Shown piece after piece: positions 17,128 to 26,058 of a stretch of 64,000 bases of DNA (position 1 is the first letter of the stretch; every line of letters starts with the position of its first letter). The notes beneath the pieces were generated by a model. It had not been told where the DNA came from, did not search any database, and was given only the letters and a program-made list of their open reading frames with translations. The stretch spans positions 62,001-126,000 of the forward strand of contig CANPVE010000006.1 of NCBI GenBank assembly GCA_947581635.1, written 5' to 3'. This DNA comes from an uncultured Clostridia bacterium (GTDB lineage: Bacteria > Bacillota > Clostridia > Oscillospirales > Acutalibacteraceae). The position numbers and the translations under genes are program-made.

Positions 17128-18033
17128 ATGAAAAATTTGTCAAAGAAGGCCGCCGGCAGTTATAATGACGTCGTGCTTACTGCCGTGAGAGTATCCGTCA
17201 TGAGCATCATTGCCAACGCGGCATTGTCCGTATTCAAGATAGCCGTGGGATTTGTTTCACATTCATCGGCGATGGTAAGCGACGGTTTTCACTCGGCCTC
17301 AGATGTTTTCAGCAGCATAATAGTTATAATCGGCATAAGGCTCTCCGCCAAAAAGTCAGACACCGACCATCCATACGGGCATGAGCGATTCGAGTGTGTT
17401 GCGGCGATAGTTTTGTCGGTAATATTGCTTATAACAGGATGCTTTATAGGCGCGACCGCTCTGGAATCCGTCACATCGGGAAATTTTGACGGCTTTGTCC
17501 CACCCGGGAAGGCCGCAGTCGCAGCCGCTCTGATTTCTATTGCGGTAAAGGAAGCGATGTTCTGGTTCACAAGGTATTACGCCAAGAAGATTGACTCGGG
17601 CGCGGTGATGGCCGACGCATGGCACCATCGCAGCGATGCACTGTCGTCAGTGGGAGCATTCATCGGCATAGTGGGCGCCAGAAACGGACTTCCCGCGCTT
17701 GAGCCGCTGGCAAGTCTGGTGATATGCCTGTTTATTATAAAGGCCGCCTTCGATATATTTAAAGATGCGGTAAACAAGATGGTCGATCATTCATGTGACG
17801 AAGAAACCGAGGAGGCGATCCGCAGTCTTGTTGTTGCTCAGGCTGATGTGACAGGCATAGACCTGCTTAAGACCCGAATATTTGGAAATATGATTTATGC
17901 CGATATAGAGATATCTGTCGACGGGAACAAGACGCTGATTGAAGGGCACGCTGTCGCAGAGCAGGTACACAACGCTGTCGAAAAGGAGTTTCCTAAGATC
18001 AAACACATTATGGTTCATGTAAATCCCGCCTGA
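17128..18033 (+). CDS. Cation diffusion facilitator metal exporter
   Basis: About 301 aa with six predicted helices and a C-terminal cytoplasmic domain. The metal-site motifs are visible: HSSAMVSDGFHSASD in helix 2 and ADAWHHRSDALSS in helix 5, plus DHPYGHERFE. CDF proteins export divalent metals in exchange for protons. The NiCo-type riboswitch directly upstream suggests that Co2+ and/or Ni2+ is the inducing ion and probably the substrate. Several in-frame starts exist from 17107. ATG at 17128 is best placed after AAGGGTGA. Confidence 0.95.
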   Translation: MKNLSKKAAGSYNDVVLTAVRVSVMSIIANAALSVFKIAVGFVSHSSAMVSDGFHSASDVFSSIIVIIGIRLSAKKSDTDHPYGHERFECVAAIVLSVILLITGCFIGATALESVTSGNFDGFVPPGKAAVAAALISIAVKEAMFWFTRYYAKKIDSGAVMADAWHHRSDALSSVGAFIGIVGARNGLPALEPLASLVICLFIIKAAFDIFKDAVNKMVDHSCDEETEEAIRSLVVAQADVTGIDLLKTRIFGNMIYADIEISVDGNKTLIEGHAVAEQVHNAVEKEFPKIKHIMVHVNPA

Positions 18034-18061
18034 TATATTTCTCAACTTAACAAAGTCAACT

Positions 18062-18112
18062 CAATACAAGAGGGGGGAGACGTCGGCTGCCGCATCGCCT
18101 CCTCTTGTATTG
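18062..18112 (+). terminator. Hairpin downstream of the CDF gene
   Basis: CAATACAAGAGG pairs with CCTCTTGTATTG. No T run follows, so terminator function is less sure. Confidence 0.5.
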
Positions 18113-18124
18113 CCATGCGATAAA

Positions 18125-18168
18125 AAACCGCAGCTTGCAGTGAAAAAGCACTCTCGGCAAGCTGCGGT
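18125..18168 (-). terminator. Terminator of the lysis cassette
   Basis: CCGCAGCTTGC (18128-18138) pairs with GCAAGCTGCGG (18157-18167). On the minus strand it is followed by TTTTTTATC. Confidence 0.85.
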
Positions 18169-18181
18169 AATCATTATCTGT

Positions 18182-18388
18182 TCATTTGTCCTTATTGCCG
18201 CGTCCGGAGTCAACCATGCTCTCCCCGAGTATATAGGCTATTAGAACTCCGCCCGCCACGATGATAGCTGCGACTTGAGCCGCCGTGCTGTCGGTCACGC
18301 CGAAGGCGAGCATTGTGGGCGTGACAAAACCCGCCGCCGCGCTCCAAAACTTGCGGCTGGTCAGCTTGGCTTTCCAGTCAATTTTCAT
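18182..18388 (-). CDS. Phage-type holin, phi LC3-like
   Basis: 68 aa. It opens with MKIDWKAKLTSRKFWSA, has two hydrophobic helices (about 16-33 and 36-56) and a charged tail. This is the phi LC3 holin pattern. Holins form the membrane lesions that release an endolysin. It overlaps the preceding gene by 11 nt and is the last gene of a three-gene lysis cassette that ends in a terminator. Confidence 0.85.
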   Translation of the reverse strand: MKIDWKAKLTSRKFWSAAAGFVTPTMLAFGVTDSTAAQVAAIIVAGGVLIAYILGESMVDSGRGNKDK

Positions 18389-18644
18389 TTTTTCGGTCTA
18401 TCCTTTCCATGACGTTTTCGATGTCGTTGATTCTGTGATTGGCAACCTTGATTTTTTCTTCATGCAATGCAACTGTTTCTTCAAGCTTGTAGATTCGTTC
18501 AATAACCTCATTGTTTTTTTCCTGCTTCTTTTCAAGCTGTTCAATTCGGTATGTGGTGAGTTTGCTATTCACAACAACACCGGCGAACGTAAACAGAGCG
18601 CTTCCAATTACAGTGATGAGAGAGACAATCACCTCAGTTTCCAC
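18378..18644 (-). CDS. Small membrane coiled-coil protein of lysis cassette, XhlA-like
   Basis: 88 aa: an N-terminal membrane helix (VIVSLITVIGSALFTFAGVVV) followed by a long coiled coil with heptads (LEKKQEKNNEVIERIYKLEETVALHEEKI). Similar small proteins lie between endolysin and holin genes in phages of Gram-positive bacteria and in the PBSX xhlA-xhlB-xlyA cassette, where they help lysis. The topology here (helix first) is the reverse of XhlA. It sits one base from the endolysin stop and overlaps the holin start. Confidence 0.65.
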   Translation of the reverse strand: METEVIVSLITVIGSALFTFAGVVVNSKLTTYRIEQLEKKQEKNNEVIERIYKLEETVALHEEKIKVANHRINDIENVMERIDRKNEN

Positions 18645-19295
18645 TTAAATCACCTCGATTTTCAGGCTTTTTCTTGTTGCGCCCCCGACAATTCCGTCAG
18701 CCGCGAGGTTGTGTTCTTTTTGGTAGGCGATAACCGCCGCTTTCGTCTTGGCACCGAATGTGCCGTCAACCGCGAGCTTGCCGCCCAGATTATTCAAATG
18801 CCATTGCAGCCATTTGACCCCGTTTCCGCTTGAATTCACTGTGAGATTTGATGACGGCTCGGCGTAAGGACAATCGCTGAATGTGTTTCGTGAATTGCCG
18901 CTTTTATCTTTCCAATAATATTTCGAGGTTCGCGTGTCAATGTGTGTGAATCGCTGTGTTTCATACCAGCCGATTCCCTTTACGCCGATAGCCTCGGCGT
19001 ATTGAGCGACGCGTTTTGCGGATACGCCCGACACAACTATATCAGCAGCCATGCCTTTGGTGTGATAGCTGTTTGGTTGACCTCCTACGGCTTTGTTATG
19101 GGCGGTTGTGCGATAGCTGCTGTTGATTATAACGGCTTTTTTGAAATGACTGCGTATCTGCTGCAAGTAATCTATCAGCTTTGTGTCCACAAGCGCTCTG
19201 TCCGCGCCGTCTTTGGAAACCAGTTCGCGCAGCGTGAAATTTGTTGATAGTCTTTTGTTTCCGTCTTTTTTGAGACTGTAGCTTTTAACCGACAT
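18645..19295 (-). CDS. Peptidoglycan hydrolase: peptidase M15A domain plus PG-binding domain
   Basis: 216 aa. The N-terminal M15A-type domain includes FTLRELVSKDG, SSYRTTAHNKAVGG, SYHTKGMAADIVV and a late FTHIDTR, which together supply the zinc ligands (H..D...H). It probably cuts peptide cross-links in the wall. A PG_binding_1 domain ends the protein (GNGVKWLQWHLNNLGG, LAVDGTFGAKTKAAVIAYQ). No signal peptide is seen, consistent with holin-dependent release. ATG follows an AAAGGAG site. It is the first gene of the cassette. Confidence 0.9.
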   Translation of the reverse strand: MSVKSYSLKKDGNKRLSTNFTLRELVSKDGADRALVDTKLIDYLQQIRSHFKKAVIINSSYRTTAHNKAVGGQPNSYHTKGMAADIVVSGVSAKRVAQYAEAIGVKGIGWYETQRFTHIDTRTSKYYWKDKSGNSRNTFSDCPYAEPSSNLTVNSSGNGVKWLQWHLNNLGGKLAVDGTFGAKTKAAVIAYQKEHNLAADGIVGGATRKSLKIEVI

Positions 19296-19422
19296 AATTT
19301 TGTCACTCCTTTATTTTGATATTTAACGTACATCTTCAAAGACAGCATCGCATATGATACTGCTTATATTCATAATATTCCGAGCAACCAATTTTGTTCA
19401 TGAATTGTTTACCCATGTGATA

Positions 19423-19549
19423 AAAAATAACCAGCGAAGCGGGCAAAACGTGACAAGGCTAAATAACAACCAGGGCGAACAAAAAACAATCGTCCCTTTC
19501 GATCAAATATTCTCCGTTTTTCATAATTGCAAAAAAGTAAACATTGCTG
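19423..19549 (+). repeat. Intergenic structured repeat, copy 4 (forward, right half)
   Basis: Contains AAAATAACCAGCGAAGCGGGCAAAACG joined directly to the right half: GGCGAAC, CCCTTTCGATCAAA, CCGTTTTTCATAATTGC and AAAAAAGTAAACATTGCTG. The central hairpins are missing. Confidence 0.78.
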
Positions 19550-19633
19550 TGTCGGAATGAGGGGCATAAATTAAGCCTTAAGTTTACAGGAAGATCATCA
19601 TAAGCAAAGTATAAACTTCAATAAAACACAACA

Positions 19634-19691
19634 AAAAATCTCCACCCAAAATCCATGCATGGACTTTGGGTGGAGACTTTTTTGTATTTTT
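19634..19691 (-). terminator. Terminator of the PAS-SARP regulator gene
   Basis: TCTCCACCCAAA pairs with TTTGGGTGGAGA. The minus strand then reads TTTTTTG. It separates the regulator from the lysis cassette. Confidence 0.88.
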
Positions 19692-19695
19692 AGTA

Positions 19696-21684
19696 TCAGC
19701 GCAAAATATCACCCGCCAGCTCCGCGAGTGTGTTTTCTCCCCAACTGTAGTTGGTGAGATAATTTCCCTTGAACAGCTGCGAGAATTCTTCCTTACCTGA
19801 CAGATAGTCGTAAAGATCGCACCTGACCTTTTCAGTGACTATGCGCCGCTTGCCGTCTACCGACTCAATGACGTCGGAGATGCCGTATTCTTCCAGAATA
19901 TTTTTAAGTCTGAGAGCTACCTTGCGGTATCTGGCCAATGTTACGGGGCTGACAGGTTCGTCCTCCCACAAGAAACTGATTGCCTCCTCCGAAGACACAT
20001 ATCCGCCGCGCCTGTCCACAAGCAGTGCGAACAGTTCTTTGGATTTCTTGTTGCGAAAGGCAATGGGTCTGTCACCCACAAAAACGTCGAAATATCCAAA
20101 TGTACGTATAGACACGGCAGAGTTACCGGTTGAATTTTTATCGCCGGTTGTTTCCTTGCCGCCGATGTTGTAAAGCATCACATATCTGGGCGAGGATTTT
20201 TGAGAACATATTGCTTTAATGTGCTTTTCGCTTTTGGATTCCAAATCAAAATAGGTAAATTCCGCCTCTCCGTTTTTCAAAAGTCTCTCGAATTCCTCAT
20301 AGGCCACACCGCTGCGTGCGACGAATTGTTTTAGCGGCGCGCCTTTTTTCATAATCTCAAGCCACTCATCTTTGGTGAATCCAAAGAACTTGCAGACATT
20401 ATCGCTGGCATAGAGCGGCTTTACCGATTCGTTGGTGACTCTGAAAGCGGCGGCGCCTTCTGTCAAACGCATAACCAGCTCGCCCATGTTTTCCTTAAGG
20501 GAGTCGTATTCAAGCCTGAGCGCGTCCTCACGCAGGTCGCCTGCGCAGCGGCAGCAATATAGGCTTGTTCGCCTGTCCATGTTCAGAAGAATTCCATTAT
20601 ACAGCTTTATTTCACCGCTGGACGAATGCGCCTTGTAGGTTATCTGCGGCGGTTTGAGATCGGACTCATGAAGTTTCCTCTGACGGAAATCCCTGAAAAA
20701 AGTCCGGACCTTATCGCGGTTTTCTTCTACGACAGTGCTTGAAATCCATTGTTCGATAGCGTCGTCTATAGGTATGGAAATGTTTTCGAGCCATTTGAAC
20801 ATTGGGGAGTTATTGCTGTGCACGCATTTTACAGTATTTGTTTCAAGGTCGTATTCAAAAATTTTGTCATAGACATCGGTGAGCGCCTTAAGGTAGCGTT
20901 TTGTTTGGTCTTCCTTCCTGGCGTGATGCCTTTCGGTTATATCTATGCAGACGCTTTGGAATTCCTCTTCCCCCTGTTCGTTGACACATTTTGTGACCCA
21001 TCCGAAGACGTGCGCCCTCGTGCCGTCGCATCGGAGGAGCGTCATCTCTCCGGCAACCGGCGCGCCGGCGGTATATACCCTGTTTAAATACAAGGCAAAC
21101 TTACGGCGTTCTTCCATGGGGATCATCAGAAAGATGTTGTTCTTATACAATTCCATGTAGTCCAGTTCTCCGTCATGTGTTTCGGGAAAGCGGAAAAAAT
21201 CTACCATATGCTTGTTGATATATGTGACTTTAGGCTGCTTTTCACAGGTGTATTTTAAAAATCCGCAGGGAATTGTTTCGTTGAGAAATCGCAGATTATC
21301 GTTTTCGCTCTTAACATCGGTGATGTCCGTGAGCACTGAGTATCCCACAAGGGTGCCGTCCTCAAGTCTCTCGCAGCTCATGGTATCGCTTACATACAGA
21401 ATGGAACCGTCCTTTTTTGTAAGACGATACTGCGCCGTGAGTTCACTAGCCTTTGACTTTAAATCATCTATAAACCGACGGTAAAGCCCGGCGTCGGCAG
21501 GGTACACCAATCTCGCATACAGATCATCGCTCTCGCTCAAAAGCTCATTTTCCGTAGATCCCACCATATCGCACAGGTTTTTGCTCACATAGCTCAAGTG
21601 AACCGGGTCGTTCAATACATACTGATGAAAGCCGCTGATATTTCGGCTCAATATGGCGTCGATATTATTAAGAGTATTTTTCAT
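19696..21684 (-). CDS. Multi-PAS one-component regulator with SARP-like DNA-binding end
   Basis: 662 aa. At least three PAS-like regions occupy residues 1 to about 510; two end in the signature DITDVKSE and DITERHHAR. From about 525 a winged-helix domain of the OmpR/SARP type is seen (RTFGYFDVFVGDRPIAFRNKKSKELFALLVDRRGG, then SFLWEDEPVSPVTLARYRKVALRLKNIL). In that layout the protein would bind DNA directly after sensing a small ligand or redox state. No kinase, GGDEF or receiver domain is present. Target genes unknown; the lysis cassette lies downstream but behind a terminator. Confidence 0.82.
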   Translation of the reverse strand: MKNTLNNIDAILSRNISGFHQYVLNDPVHLSYVSKNLCDMVGSTENELLSESDDLYARLVYPADAGLYRRFIDDLKSKASELTAQYRLTKKDGSILYVSDTMSCERLEDGTLVGYSVLTDITDVKSENDNLRFLNETIPCGFLKYTCEKQPKVTYINKHMVDFFRFPETHDGELDYMELYKNNIFLMIPMEERRKFALYLNRVYTAGAPVAGEMTLLRCDGTRAHVFGWVTKCVNEQGEEEFQSVCIDITERHHARKEDQTKRYLKALTDVYDKIFEYDLETNTVKCVHSNNSPMFKWLENISIPIDDAIEQWISSTVVEENRDKVRTFFRDFRQRKLHESDLKPPQITYKAHSSSGEIKLYNGILLNMDRRTSLYCCRCAGDLREDALRLEYDSLKENMGELVMRLTEGAAAFRVTNESVKPLYASDNVCKFFGFTKDEWLEIMKKGAPLKQFVARSGVAYEEFERLLKNGEAEFTYFDLESKSEKHIKAICSQKSSPRYVMLYNIGGKETTGDKNSTGNSAVSIRTFGYFDVFVGDRPIAFRNKKSKELFALLVDRRGGYVSSEEAISFLWEDEPVSPVTLARYRKVALRLKNILEEYGISDVIESVDGKRRIVTEKVRCDLYDYLSGKEEFSQLFKGNYLTNYSWGENTLAELAGDILR

Positions 21685-21779
21685 AGCAGCTCCTTGCCGA
21701 GGGAAATATTTAACAACTGAACTAATTATATCACAATTTTTAATAAAGTCAATCTATGTCATTGCCGCGACACGGAAAT

Positions 21780-21900
21780 CGATTTTGAGTAATTAAAGTC
21801 AAGCGAGCGGAGCTATATGGGAGCTCGAGGGCAGCGCCAAGAGGACTTGTCCCTCTGGATTCCTACGCTTCGCTAATTATTTTAAATGCTGTTACCATGT
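21780..21900 (+). repeat. Intergenic structured repeat, copy 5 (composite of left end and inverted piece)
   Basis: Forward left end (GATTTTGAGTAATTAAAGTC, AAGCGAGCGGAGCTA) continues into AGAGGACTTGTCCCTCT. It then runs into the family's alternate left end in inverted orientation (GGATTCCTACGCTTCGCTAA, TTATTTTAAATGCTGTT). Confidence 0.75.
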
Positions 21901-22145
21901 AATTTTGTGCCTGCATATTGAAATAACGCTCTACATTTGGTAAAATATATAAGTATTCCAAGTACAGAAAAATGCACGACAGTTATTTTTCACTGCGGAA
22001 TATCAGGAAGTGCAGTACAGATATAACAGGAATGAAGGGAAGAAGTGCGGAGCGGCTCAGGGTTGCAGCGTGGAATCGGACGGCGGCGCGGATAAAAACA
22101 CATCAACCGAACACACCCAAAATGCCGCAGATTTGTGCGTCAAAT

Positions 22146-22670
22146 ATGATTAGAAAATATATGAGATTTTTTTCAGCAGAAATTCTGCTGTTGCTGTCGC
22201 TATTTACTACTGCCTGCGGCGGCAATGTACACAATGCCGACAATACTCGGCAGTCGGTATCATCGAATGATCTATACCAATATTCCTCGGATGCGGAGAT
22301 CGACAGTCAACGGGAGGTTTCAAACATGGAGCTAAAAATAGGCGAGAAGCGATATTACGTGACGCTTGAGGACAACGACACCGCCAAGGCATTTGAAAAG
22401 CTGCTTCCTGTGACGCTCGACATGAGTGAGCTTAACGGCAACGAAAAGTATAATTATCTGGATTGTTCGCTCCCATCGCACCCGCAGAATGTCGGATCAA
22501 TTAAGGCGGGAGACATTATGCTCTATGGGGATAACTGCGTGGTGGTATTTTACAAGAGCTTTTCCACCGCTTACAGATATACCCCCATAGGACATATCAA
22601 TGATACTTCGGATTTAGACAAAATTGTTGGTGGCGGCGGCATAAAGGCACAATTTACAATGACGGAGTAA
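22146..22670 (+). CDS. Lipoprotein with cyclophilin-like domain
   Basis: 174 aa from the ATG at 22146. A signal peptide (MRFFSAEILLLLSLFTTAC) ends in a lipobox-like TTAC. The mature part matches the bacterial cyclophilin-like domain (Cyclophil_like2): MELKIGEKRYYVTLEDNDTAKAFEKLLP, MSELNGNEKYNYL, GSIKAGDIMLYGDNCVVVFY, YTPIGHI. Function of this domain is unknown; it is often annotated as outer-surface or unknown. The frame is open from 21972 but the upstream part has no sensible sequence. The Shine-Dalgarno site is weak, so the exact start is uncertain. Confidence 0.78.
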   Translation: MIRKYMRFFSAEILLLLSLFTTACGGNVHNADNTRQSVSSNDLYQYSSDAEIDSQREVSNMELKIGEKRYYVTLEDNDTAKAFEKLLPVTLDMSELNGNEKYNYLDCSLPSHPQNVGSIKAGDIMLYGDNCVVVFYKSFSTAYRYTPIGHINDTSDLDKIVGGGGIKAQFTMTE

Positions 22671-22760
22671 TACGGGCAACAGTGCAAAAATGTTAAAAGG
22701 CGTTATTGTTATCACGCGGCGGCGTGTAACGCAATGTAGAGTGCGAAGGGAGTGGAAAGC

Positions 22761-23678
22761 GTGATAAACGTGACATTGGTGGGAACCGGCGGAATGCTGC
22801 CGCTCAAGGACAGGTTTATGGCGAGTGCATACATTGAGCATGACGGTCACGCGGTGTTGATAGATTGCGGCGAGGGAACTCAGATTTCAATGAGACGGTT
22901 GGGTCTGAAAATGAACAGAATCGACGCGATATTAATTACGCACGCTCACGGGGATCACACATTCGGACTTCCCGGGCTTCTGCTGTCTATGAGCAGCGGT
23001 TGCAGGAAGGCTCCCGTAGATCTGTTCTATCCCATGGAGGCCGAACCCATAATTAAGGGGCTCTTGCTCTCATGTACGTCTCTGGGCTTTGAACTCAACT
23101 TGAATCCATTGTCCGTCAATGAAAGCGAGACTTTCAAGTATCCCGCTGTTGACGAAAATCTGACGATAAGTACGGCAGTATTGAGGCACAATGCGTTTTG
23201 TCTGGGATATAAGTTGCGTTTTGATAAAAAAAGAGAGTTTCTCCCCGACAAGGCGAAGGCGCTTGACATTCCGCTGCGATTTTACAGGGCGCTGCACAGC
23301 GGAAAGACCGCCATGCTGCCGGACGGAAGAACTATCTTACCGGAGCAGGTACTGGGGCCGCCCAGAGTTCCCACGGTCATTGTCAATGTGACGGATTCCG
23401 TGCCGTTTTCGGGGATTGCCGAATTCGCTCGGAATGCGAGTCTTCTCATCTGCGAAGGAATGTACGGCGATGAAGGCATGGGGCAGGCCGTGTATGAAAA
23501 GGGGCATATGCTGATGCAGGACGCCTGTAGAATAGCCAAAGAAGCGAATGTCAAAAAATTATTTCTCACTCACTACAGCCCGGCAAATACAGACCCTTGG
23601 AAATATCAGGACGAATTGGAAAAAATTTTCCCAAATGTAGTGATATCGTGCGACGGAGAGAGCATTACATTACAGTAA
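22761..23678 (+). CDS. rnz: Ribonuclease Z
   Basis: 305 aa. Processes the 3' ends of tRNA precursors. Metallo-beta-lactamase fold with THAHGDHTFGLPGLL (HxHxDH), FLTHYSP near the C-terminus and GPPRVPTVIVNVTD in between. GTG at 22761 lies 8 nt after GAAGGGAG, so it is preferred over GTG at 22752. It stands alone. Some tRNA genes in the window encode CCA (see the tRNA entries), which RNase Z usually disfavours, so it would serve other tRNAs. Confidence 0.93.
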   Translation: MINVTLVGTGGMLPLKDRFMASAYIEHDGHAVLIDCGEGTQISMRRLGLKMNRIDAILITHAHGDHTFGLPGLLLSMSSGCRKAPVDLFYPMEAEPIIKGLLLSCTSLGFELNLNPLSVNESETFKYPAVDENLTISTAVLRHNAFCLGYKLRFDKKREFLPDKAKALDIPLRFYRALHSGKTAMLPDGRTILPEQVLGPPRVPTVIVNVTDSVPFSGIAEFARNASLLICEGMYGDEGMGQAVYEKGHMLMQDACRIAKEANVKKLFLTHYSPANTDPWKYQDELEKIFPNVVISCDGESITLQ

Positions 23679-23745
23679 CATTGGTACCCCGCGTTTCGCT
23701 GTTTATTTTTTAGCGCCGCCGCAGTGGTCAATTTATCAAAGGCTG

Positions 23746-23819
23746 TTGACATTCGGGTTTAACTGTTATATAATAATACGGTAACAGCAGGGCGCTGTAG
23801 GCTGTGTGCTTACAGCGCC
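23746..23819 (+). promoter_or_regulatory. glnN promoter and leader hairpin
   Basis: TTGACA (23746-23751), 17-bp spacer, TATAAT (23769-23774), a perfect consensus. Just after the expected start point, GGCGCTGTA (23791-23799) pairs with TACAGCGCC (23811-23819). It lacks a T run, so it is a leader hairpin rather than a clear terminator. Confidence 0.75.
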
Positions 23820-23871
23820 TTGGCCTTTATCCTTTGAAATATCTGAAATATTTGGAAATGGAGATTGTCCT

Positions 23872-25965
23872 ATGTCAAAATTACCTGAAATGTTCGGAAG
23901 CAATGTTTTCAACGACCGAGTTATGCAGGATAAGCTGCCAAAGGAAACCTACAATGCATTGAAAAAAACCATTGAACAGGGTCAGCCGCTTGATATCAGC
24001 GTTGCCAACACCGTAGCCAACGCCATGAGAGAATGGGCAGTCGAAAAAGGCTGTACGCACTATACCCACTGGTTCCAACCCATGACAGGCATTACAGCCG
24101 GTAAGCATGACAGCTTCATCAGTCCCGTGGGCGACGGACGAGTGATAATGGAATTTTCGGGCAAAGAACTTATCAAGGGTGAACCCGACGCTTCGTCGTT
24201 CCCCAGCGGCGGCATTCGCGCCACATTCGAGGCGAGAGGCTACACTACGTGGGATCCCACATCGCCCGCATTTATAATGGACGATTCGCTTTACATACCT
24301 ACGGCATTTTGCTCGTATACCGGCGAAGTGCTTGATAAAAAGACCCCGCTTCTGCGCTCGATGGAACGTCTCAACACGGAGGCGGTCAAAATACTTCATC
24401 TGCTTGGCAAAAAGAATGTAAACCGTGTGTTGACTACGGTTGGTCCCGAGCAGGAGTATTTTCTCATAGATAAGGAACTGTACGACCGCCGCGAGGATTT
24501 AAAACTCACGGGCAGAACCCTCTTCGGCGCAAAGGCGATAAAGGGTCAGGAGCTTGACGATCACTACTTTGGTGCAATCAAGACGCGCGTTTCGGAATAT
24601 ATGAAGGATCTTGATAACGAGCTTTGGAAGCTCGGCATATGCTCCAAAACCAAGCACAACGAGGTCGCGCCTTCACAGCACGAGCTTGCCCCAATCTTCA
24701 GCACATCAAACATAGCTACCGATCACAACGAGCTCACCATGGAAGTGATGAAAAAGACCGCCGAGAAACACAACCTTGTGTGTCTGCTCCATGAAAAGCC
24801 CTTCGCGGGAGTCAACGGCTCCGGCAAGCACAACAACTGGTCAATGTCTACCGACACAGGCGAAAATCTTCTCGAACCCGGAAAACAGCCCGAAAACAAC
24901 TTGCAGTTCCAGCTCTTCCTCGCCGCAATAGTCAAGGCCGTGCATGAATATCAGGATTTGCTGAGAATAACCGTCGCAACCGCAGGCAACGATCATCGAC
25001 TCGGCGCCAACGAGGCTCCGCCCGCAATAATCTCGATGTATATAGGCGACGACCTCGGTGAGCTGGTTCAGTCTATTATAGACGGCACAGAGTACGTGAG
25101 CAGAGGCAAAACCGACATGAAAACGGGCGTCAACGTCCTTGTCGACTTTAAGAAGGACACCTCCGACAGAAACCGTACATCACCTTTCGCCTTCACCGGC
25201 AATAAGTTCGAGTTCCGTGCGCTGGGTTCCTCTCTCAACATAGCCTGCCCGAATTATATGCTCAACACCATGATCGCCGAAGAACTTTCGCAGTTTTATG
25301 ACGAGCTCTCAGGCGCGCAGGATATGGAAGCCGCTGTAAAAGCGCTCGTCAGGCGTGTGCTCACCGAGCACCGCAACATCATATTCAACGGCGACAACTA
25401 CACCGAAGAATGGGTTGCGGAAGCCGAGAGACGCGGACTTTATAATCTCAAGTCCCTGCCGGAGGCATATCGCCACTTTATAAACAAAAAGAATGTCGAT
25501 CTCTTTGTCAAGAACAAAATATGCACCGAGCAGGAATTGAGGGCAAGGTGTGAAATTGAACTTGAAACCTACTCCAAACAGATAAACATCGAAGCGCTCA
25601 CTATGATAGACATGGCCAAGCGCAACATTACTCCTGCCGTTTCGGCGTATGTAAAAGAGCTGACCAACCTCGCGCTGGCCAAAAAGGCTTTGTCGGGCAG
25701 AATCCCCACAATAGTTGAGGAAAACACGATTATCAGCCTTTCCGCAAAGCTGATGGATTTCGCGGAAAAGACGGCGAAGCTTGAAATGGCAGTTTCGGAG
25801 GCGGCCAAATACAGTTCAAACAACCTCACCTGCGCCAGGTATTACCACGATGTGGTTTTGTCGATAATGCAGGAGCTCAGGGAAGTCGGCGACAGCATGG
25901 AATCCGAAACCGCCGCAAAGTACTGGCCTTATCCCACCTATACTGAGATGCTCTTCAGTGTTTAA
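23872..25965 (+). CDS. glnN: Glutamine synthetase type III
   Basis: 697 aa, the length of GSIII. Makes glutamine from glutamate, ammonia and ATP in the cytoplasm. Features: [20 protein letters not shown] near the N-terminus, [38 protein letters not shown] and the ATP-site region [15 protein letters not shown]. The frame is open from 23806, but ATG at 23872 has a GGAGA-type site and starts the conserved [10 protein letters not shown] consensus promoter and a short leader hairpin precede it; ends at a bidirectional terminator. Confidence 0.97.
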   Translation: MSKLPEMFGSNVFNDRVMQDKLPKETYNALKKTIEQGQPLDISVANTVANAMREWAVEKGCTHYTHWFQPMTGITAGKHDSFISPVGDGRVIMEFSGKELIKGEPDASSFPSGGIRATFEARGYTTWDPTSPAFIMDDSLYIPTAFCSYTGEVLDKKTPLLRSMERLNTEAVKILHLLGKKNVNRVLTTVGPEQEYFLIDKELYDRREDLKLTGRTLFGAKAIKGQELDDHYFGAIKTRVSEYMKDLDNELWKLGICSKTKHNEVAPSQHELAPIFSTSNIATDHNELTMEVMKKTAEKHNLVCLLHEKPFAGVNGSGKHNNWSMSTDTGENLLEPGKQPENNLQFQLFLAAIVKAVHEYQDLLRITVATAGNDHRLGANEAPPAIISMYIGDDLGELVQSIIDGTEYVSRGKTDMKTGVNVLVDFKKDTSDRNRTSPFAFTGNKFEFRALGSSLNIACPNYMLNTMIAEELSQFYDELSGAQDMEAAVKALVRRVLTEHRNIIFNGDNYTEEWVAEAERRGLYNLKSLPEAYRHFINKKNVDLFVKNKICTEQELRARCEIELETYSKQINIEALTMIDMAKRNITPAVSAYVKELTNLALAKKALSGRIPTIVEENTIISLSAKLMDFAEKTAKLEMAVSEAAKYSSNNLTCARYYHDVVLSIMQELREVGDSMESETAAKYWPYPTYTEMLFSV

Positions 25966-25994
25966 TTAAAATTTTTGATTCAATAACTAAAAAT

Positions 25995-26048
25995 GCACCC
26001 GATTTTGTCGAATAAATCTCGACAAAATCGGGTGCGTCTGCATTTTTG
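25995..26048. terminator. Bidirectional terminator between glnN and the helicase gene
   Basis: Perfect 17-bp inverted repeat: GCACCCGATTTTGTCGA (25995-26011) with its complement (26019-26035), flanked by A-rich and T-rich tracts. Confidence 0.92.
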
Positions 26049-26058
26049 TTGTTTCCTG

